18,057 bases of DNA, taken from positions 1 to 18,057 of the forward strand of contig JBAVGO010000126.1 in assembly GCA_049684915.1 (NCBI GenBank), read 5' to 3'. This stretch comes from GWB2-37-7 sp049684915 (lineage in GTDB: Bacteria; Bacillota; Clostridia; Lutisporales; Lutisporaceae). The position numbers and the translations under genes were made by a program. This document shows positions 9,231 to 15,100 of the stretch, piece by piece (positions within the stretch are counted from its first letter, which is position 1; every line of letters begins with the position of its first letter). Below the pieces are notes generated by a model. The model was not told where the DNA came from, made no database searches, and saw only the letters and a program-made list of their open reading frames with translations.

Positions 9231-9236
9231 CTCCTC
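9231..9236 (-). promoter_or_regulatory. SD deciding the A-PCP start
   Basis: GAGGAG lies 7 nt before ATG 9223. An upstream in-frame TTG at 9238 overlaps the element, so the extra five residues it would add are not likely to be translated. Confidence 0.75.
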
Positions 9237-9287
9237 AAAATTTATTCAGCCATAATTTTAAATACTATAATTACTACTTTTATATTC

Positions 9288-11057
9288 CTAAAAGTCAAAC
9301 TCAATTGCTAATTCGCCTTGAGCAGCATCTGATATACACCTATTTTTAGATTCAATTATATTTGTTTCGTTCCATAAGCTGGGTCCTGCCCCAAATAAAT
9401 TTGTCTGTTTTTTCTGCTCTTCATATTCATCTATTATTCTATTCAGAATTCCCATAGATGTTATGTTTTCATTATTTAAAACTGAAATCATAAGTTCCAT
9501 CGTTTTTTCGGATGAGAAGCTGCCACAGTCCATAGTTTCCTCGTAGCGGTATATTACTTCCTTCAACCATTCATTTTTTTCTGTATGATACATTATATAT
9601 GCTATAGAGCTTCTAAACCTTGAATATATGAAATTCATAAATCTAATCCGCTGACCCATGACTTCCCTCTCAAGCTCTGACATTCTCTTGGGAAAGAATA
9701 TCCGCATATCCGTTTCCGTTGATTTTTCAGTTATGTATTTTCTCTTTATAAACTCAATATAATCACTAAAGCTCTGAACACAAATTTCAACGTCATACTC
9801 CTTAGGCTTCAAATAAATCATGGACGCAGGGTCAGTTGAAAAATGTGAATACTCGATTTCAATCATCCCTGGATATTTTTTCAAAAGCTTAAGTATATAT
9901 GCAATTGTATCCATAATGCTTTTTTCCGTATCAAAGGGGAGGAAATAACCGAAGTAAAGCTGTACTTTAATATTCATCTTTGTACTTATATAGTCAAGAC
10001 ACTCTTCAAGCTGAGCATTATCATAAAAAAGTCTCGCATCCTTGTTCTTTTTTCTCAATACCTCATTAAATGTCTCAGGTGAAATCTCAATAACAACATT
10101 TCTCATACCTTCCGCAAGTGCATCAACTATGGATTTTGATGGAAGAGAATAAGACCCATACACAAAATCTATGTTTATGTTTTCTTGTTTAATTCTTCTT
10201 AAAAGCAAAATATACCATTCATCGCTGTTCAAAAATTCGTATCCCGAGTAAAAACACTCAAATCCAAAGCTATAAGCTTTTCTAATTGTTCCCAATGCTG
10301 ATTCAACGCTTCTTATCTCAACGTGCTGACGGTTATTTATTTCCTTCTGAGCTTTACAACTGCCCCCACAATAAGTGCAGGAATATCTACACCCTCTGCC
10401 AATGGCAAGTATAAACATGGGTACTGAACCTAATGGCTTAAAGTGAGTCCAATATTTTGAGAAATCTCTATACAACTCCCAATTTCTTAAAAGTTCGACT
10501 GCTGCATAATCCAACTGCTCCATATTTACGCAGCTTCCAATATATGAAAATTCATTCTCAATGACCTGTCCTTTTGTATTTCTCCATATTAGGTTCTGAA
10601 CATTGTTAAAAGCTTGCTCACCCTTTGCAAGTGTGCTACACAATTGGGCAACTGGAAGTTCTCCATCACCCCTAACAACAGCATCAATCTGCGGATAATC
10701 CTGCATTATCTCTTTACTATAAAAGCTTGCTGTATAGCCTCCCACAAAGATAAAAACTGAAGGTTTAATTTCCTTTATACGTCTTGCAGTCTCTATAACT
10801 GAGTAACTCTGATTTACCCAATGACAATCAAATCCAACTATGTCAAGCTTCTCAAAATCTAATACCTTTTCCAAATCGTAGTATGCTTCTAAATCAGAGT
10901 GTATCATTTCAATATTGCACCCATTTTTCTTTAAAACATCTGCAATTGCGAATAATCCTACGGGCATGTAGAAAACATTTTTATTTGCGCTATCATTGGA
11001 ATTGGTTAAATTTCTATTGCCGCAATGAATAAGTTTTATATATAATTCTTTACCCAT
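9288..11057 (-). CDS. B12-binding (class B) radical SAM enzyme
   Basis: This protein of about 589 residues has an N-terminal cobalamin-binding Rossmann-type domain (about 5-150, with VGFDCHWVNQSYSVIETARR, VFIFVGGYTASF and VVRGDGELP). A radical SAM core follows, with C-x3-C-x2-C at Cys223, 227 and 230 in GRGCRYSCTYCGG; this binds the [4Fe-4S] cluster that cleaves SAM. A C-terminal region of about 170 residues contains WLKEVIYRYEETMD. Enzymes of this class often methylate unreactive carbons or phosphorus, and some catalyse ring or cyclization chemistry, all without O2. Here the target is probably a carrier-bound amino acid or the finished peptide; that is inferred from position only. Start: ATG 11057 has GGAGG 11 nt upstream and begins right before the first beta strand. 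An in-frame ATG at 11084 would add nine residues but has only a poor SD, 7 nt after the TE stop. The C-terminus (ELAIEFDF) resembles that of the U32-like protein. Confidence 0.9.
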   Translation of the reverse strand: MGKELYIKLIHCGNRNLTNSNDSANKNVFYMPVGLFAIADVLKKNGCNIEMIHSDLEAYYDLEKVLDFEKLDIVGFDCHWVNQSYSVIETARRIKEIKPSVFIFVGGYTASFYSKEIMQDYPQIDAVVRGDGELPVAQLCSTLAKGEQAFNNVQNLIWRNTKGQVIENEFSYIGSCVNMEQLDYAAVELLRNWELYRDFSKYWTHFKPLGSVPMFILAIGRGCRYSCTYCGGSCKAQKEINNRQHVEIRSVESALGTIRKAYSFGFECFYSGYEFLNSDEWYILLLRRIKQENINIDFVYGSYSLPSKSIVDALAEGMRNVVIEISPETFNEVLRKKNKDARLFYDNAQLEECLDYISTKMNIKVQLYFGYFLPFDTEKSIMDTIAYILKLLKKYPGMIEIEYSHFSTDPASMIYLKPKEYDVEICVQSFSDYIEFIKRKYITEKSTETDMRIFFPKRMSELEREVMGQRIRFMNFIYSRFRSSIAYIMYHTEKNEWLKEVIYRYEETMDCGSFSSEKTMELMISVLNNENITSMGILNRIIDEYEEQKKQTNLFGAGPSLWNETNIIESKNRCISDAAQGELAIEFDF

Positions 11058-11068
11058 TTGCTCTACAT

Positions 11069-11073
11069 CCTCC
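11069..11073 (-). promoter_or_regulatory. SD favouring the internal start of the radical SAM gene
   Basis: GGAGG lies 11 nt before ATG 11057, a long but workable spacing. The alternative ATG 11084 is preceded only by A/G-rich sequence from the end of the TE gene. The start choice is therefore uncertain by nine codons. Confidence 0.4.
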
Positions 11074-11091
11074 AACAAAACCATTCTTCTC

Positions 11092-11808
11092 TTATTTCTT
11101 CATTGTCTCTAAAAGAACTTTATTTATAATCCCTGTTATATAGTCAACCTCGTTATTAATATAAAAATGTCCACCATTCATTTCGTATACGACACATGTT
11201 CCATCCGTATGATAATGCCAATCATGCATAGCACTGAGGGGTGCTTTTTCATCTTCAGCAGAAGCAAAAATGGAAATGTCACAAATAAGCTTTGTTTCTC
11301 TTAGCTTATATTGGTAAGTTTCTATCAATTTTGCATCAGCCCTCACAATAGGTAAATAGAAGTTCATAAAAACCCTGTTTGAAAGCAATTCTTCAGGGAA
11401 TCCTCCTAATTTCGTTAATTCCTGGATTGTCGATGCATCATCCTCTAAAAACTGCATATTTTCTTTCTTTTCAATATGCGGAGGATAATTTCCAGAAAAA
11501 AACATATGGCTTGGTTGTTTAAGCCCTTTTTCTAATAAACGATGTACCAACTCGTAAGAAATAATTGCACCCATACTATGTCCGAAGAATGCGTAATCAG
11601 CATCTTCAACGTTACAAATAATAGATGATAACAAGTCTTCGGCAGCTTCATTGATACCTTTATAAAAAGGTTTATCCGACTTACTTCCTCTACCATTTAG
11701 TTCAATCGGAAGAATTTCAATATTATTATCAACTAGGTTTCCCCAGCTGTTATACATAGCTGCACTTCCACAAGCATAAGGCAAACAAAACAGTTTGAGC
11801 TTCTTCAT
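11092..11808 (-). CDS. Type II thioesterase (alpha/beta hydrolase)
   Basis: This 238-residue protein matches the usual length and motifs of editing thioesterases encoded beside NRPS and PKS genes. It opens with KLFCLPYACGSA (the family LPxAGG-like stretch), has the nucleophile Ser78 in GHSMGA, acidic residue Asp186 in SAEDEKAP, and catalytic His214 in GGHFYI. Such enzymes hydrolyse acetyl or wrong aminoacyl groups from phosphopantetheine arms of carrier domains in the cytosol. It could serve the many PCPs encoded here and the discrete carrier protein just upstream. The start is ATG 11808, 8 nt after AGGTGA; a GTG at 11820 forms part of that SD. It lies 15 nt after the carrier-protein stop, so coupled expression is likely. 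A chain-releasing role instead of editing cannot be excluded, because the end of NRPS-beta is not visible. Confidence 0.93.
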   Translation of the reverse strand: MKKLKLFCLPYACGSAAMYNSWGNLVDNNIEILPIELNGRGSKSDKPFYKGINEAAEDLLSSIICNVEDADYAFFGHSMGAIISYELVHRLLEKGLKQPSHMFFSGNYPPHIEKKENMQFLEDDASTIQELTKLGGFPEELLSNRVFMNFYLPIVRADAKLIETYQYKLRETKLICDISIFASAEDEKAPLSAMHDWHYHTDGTCVVYEMNGGHFYINNEVDYITGIINKVLLETMKK

Positions 11809-11816
11809 ATTTTCCG

Positions 11817-11822
11817 TCACCT
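11817..11822 (-). promoter_or_regulatory. SD deciding the thioesterase start
   Basis: AGGTGA lies 8 nt before ATG 11808 and overlaps the end of the spacer after the carrier-protein stop codon. The in-frame GTG at 11820 falls inside it, arguing against that earlier start. Confidence 0.65.
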
Positions 11823-11823
11823 G

Positions 11824-12090
11824 CTAATTTTCCAAAGAGTCACTTGAACATTTACTCTCAATAAATGCAACAATTTTCTCAATAGTTGTTAAGTTATTCA
11901 TGCTAAGCTCATCATCTTCAATTTCAAAGTTAAATTCATCTTCAATTTCTACTATAATCTTAATTGCACTAACAGAATCCATACCTACGCTAAAAAGATT
12001 TTCATCAATTGGCATCGTAAGCACATCTACGTTTGTCTCAACATGCTTATTAATTATTTCCCTTAATTTTTCTTCAATATTGTTTTGCAT
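11824..12090 (-). CDS. Free-standing acyl/peptidyl carrier protein
   Basis: This acidic protein of 88 residues has the helix pattern of a carrier protein and the phosphopantetheine attachment Ser39 in SVGMDSVSAIKI. The following helix (EIEDEFNFEIEDDEL) is the typical acidic recognition helix II/III region. It would be activated by a phosphopantetheinyl transferase encoded elsewhere. The GMDS motif and the acidic ED-rich composition look more like an ACP of the D-alanyl or acyl-carrier type than the embedded LGGHS/GGDS PCPs of the neighbouring NRPSs. It may carry a starter acyl group or an amino acid being modified by the radical SAM or U32-like enzymes. The start is ATG 12090, 8 nt after AGGAGA; an ATG at 12099 overlaps that SD. 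It lies 53 nt after the NRPS-alpha stop. Confidence 0.92.
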   Translation of the reverse strand: MQNNIEEKLREIINKHVETNVDVLTMPIDENLFSVGMDSVSAIKIIVEIEDEFNFEIEDDELSMNNLTTIEKIVAFIESKCSSDSLEN

Positions 12091-12098
12091 AGAAACCA

Positions 12099-12104
12099 TC
12101 TCCT
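12099..12104 (-). promoter_or_regulatory. SD deciding the carrier-protein start
   Basis: AGGAGA lies 8 nt before ATG 12090. The earlier in-frame ATG (12099) begins within this element, so it is unlikely to be used. Confidence 0.7.
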
Positions 12105-12143
12105 TAAATTTATATTGAAATATTATTTATAACTATTTATATT

Positions 12144-15100
12144 TTACTTTAACTTTAACTTGTTTTTTAGGAGTGCATTAATTTTATCAAGACCCTCAAG
12201 AGACAAGGTTTTGCTTCCAAGGTCTGAAGGAGTAACCTCCGATTCTTTAAGCTCTGTACATACATTAATAATACGTTGTAGACAGCTCTTATAATTATCA
12301 GAAATTTTCTGAATGGTAAACCTCTTATACTCCTTTCGACTGTATCCAAAGGACATTGAAAGTTTTCCATTTGCAATCATTCCAGATATATCAATAGCGT
12401 AGAGTCTTTCATTATCTTTTCCTATTGCTGTACCCGGTGATATTTCTGATTGTTTAAAAGAATCCGTATACATGTCTGTATCAAACTGCCCTAAATAATT
12501 GAAAATAATTTGTGGAGTTAATCTCAATACATTTTCTCCTACTACAGTTTTATCAGTCATATATTTTATGATACTGTAACCTACTCCTTTTTCAGGTATT
12601 TTTCTTAATCCCTCCTTAACTGTTTTGATTTGATATCCTAAAGCTTCTTTCTTTGACATATCCAATACAAACGGATATATACTTGTAAACCAACCTACTG
12701 TTCGTTTGATATCAACTTCTTTTATAATTTCCTCTCGTCCATGTCCTTCTAGCCAAACTGCTACGCTGCTTTCATTTGTCCAATCACTAATTGCCATACC
12801 TAATGCGGTGAGTAAAATGTCGTTAATTTCTGTATTATATGCCTTATTGACGCTGACTAATAAGCTATTAGTCTCCTCTTGGGTAAATGTTATTTCAATG
12901 CTTTCATCTTCATCGTGGCAAATGTTATCATAGTCATAATCTTTTGGAAGCAGCTTCACTGGAGCTGTATCTATCTGTTTCCAATACTCTATTTCACGTA
13001 ACATTTTATTACTATTTGAGTACTCATAAATTTTTTCTGCCCAAAGCTTGTAAGCATCTGTCTTATCTGGCAGCTCTATTTCTTCATTCTTTTCAACTTG
13101 TGCATATGCAGATACCAGATCCTCCAGTAAAATTCTCCATGAGATACCATCTACAATTAAGTGGTGTATTACAACTTGCAGGTGATCTCCTTGGCTCGTT
13201 TTAAATAATACAGCCTTAAACAGCGGTCCCTTTTGTAAATCTATACTTTGCTGAGTCTTTTCAGTTTCTACTTGGATTTGTTTTATATAATCTTCAGCAT
13301 CAGCAATTTCCACTACTCTTATTTTATTTTCACTTATTCCCATATTGTATTGTATAATTTCTCCATCTTCTTCTCTAAATACCATACGCAAGGCATCGTG
13401 ATGCTCCAGTAACCTTTCTAGCACTTTATGTAATATAGCTTCGTTAAATCCATCTCTTCTAAATAGCATCACTGTGTGATTAAAATGATTGTTATTTGTT
13501 CTATAATTCTCAAAATACCATCTTTGAATAGGTGTTAAAATCACTTCGCCTTCGATGATGCCTTGATAGACTTCTCTATGATTTTTTTTGACAAATGGTG
13601 CTAATACGCTGATTGTTTGATACTTAAATATATCCTTGTGTTCAATTGCCATTCCATACTTCAATAACCGTGTTGAAGCTTGTATTACTTTGATGGAATC
13701 TCCCCCCATGGCAAAGAAATTGTCTTTTATTCCTACTTGTTTTACTCCTAATACTTCCTGCCATATCTTAACCAGTATTTCTTCTATTTCATTGGTTGGA
13801 GCTTCATAGGCTGCTTCTGAGCTTACACTTCCGTGAGGCTCGGGTAAAGCTTTACGGTCTAGCTTACCATTAGGAGTAAGCGGGAGTTTTTCCATTTGAA
13901 CAAAATATAATGGCACCATATAATCAGGTAACTCTTTTCTTAGATGACTCCTTAATTCAGAAACAGTTAAGCTTTTATCAGCCACATAATATGCAGCGAG
14001 ATATTTACTAAAATCTATATTCCGAATACCGCTTTCGCTATATCCTATTTCATTTAGAATTGTCTTAACCTGTTCTATATTGACATCTCCGCTAAGCTCC
14101 TCCTTACCAGCTTCAAGAGTAAGATGATTTGTCCTGACTTCCCAACATGTCGGTAGGGCATAATTGTGATAACCTTGTTCTTTGCAATGTACATAAATCC
14201 CTACATCATTAATCCTACAATTACTTGAACAAAAACCGGTATCTGACGGTCTAGACCAAATAGAACTTCTCGATTTTAAGAAATCAAATATTTCTGTTTT
14301 TTTAGCATCGCTATATCTATAAAAATCAATAAACTCAACCTCGTCAAAAACTGTCTCATCCTTAAGAAGCTCTACATCAAGTAATCTGGATATGTAATCA
14401 TCCATTCCGTGATATACCTTTCTAGCTTCGAGAACTGCTTTATCTACTTCCTGCGGATCAAATACTTTTGAAATAAAAAGACTAGTTAGTCTCATTTCAT
14501 ATATTTGCCCCCTAGAAAGCCCTGTTACAACATACTTTATACCTTTTTCATATGCCATCTTTGTACTAAGAGCAAGTAGTGTCTTGAAACATCCATTACA
14601 AACATTACTCTCAGCCATTAAGCTTTCGCAAAAAATTTCTTTCATATTTTCTGGTCTTATGATAACATTATCAATTTTTAATTCTTTAATAATATTATCT
14701 ATGTTTTCCAATGCTGTTTCAGATATATATCCGTTGTCCAGCGTTAATGCCAATACCTTAAATCCCATATCAACCAATTTATATAAAACATAGGAACTGT
14801 CTTTTCCTCCACTAAATAAAACCATACAGTCATAATCAGCTTTGTTATTTGCTTTATGCATTCCAAACATTTCCTCCAACTCAATCATGGTTTTAAAATA
14901 CGAATCTGCCTTTTCTTTATATTCATAATAATCCCGACACATATTGCAAACCATATCTTTGTCATATGTCGTATTCGGATAGTTTGAAGGAAGACCGCAT
15001 TTGGAGCAGTAAATAATTTCATTCATATTGTGGTCTTTTTTGTTTTCTCTAATATCAACCACTACATCACTTACAGCTTCTAGTTTCAATATTTGAGCTT

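Noticed and set aside
12091..12143. Gap between NRPS-alpha and the carrier gene as a promoter or terminator
   Set aside because: It is AT-rich with an SD but no hairpin plus T-tract and no clear -35/-10 pair; an ordinary operon spacer is sufficient.
15000..15040. Possible internal translation start at the Met (15026) that opens the PP-loop insert
   Set aside because: No SD lies in front of it and the frame is continuous from A8 through the insert to A9, so a fused domain is the simpler reading.
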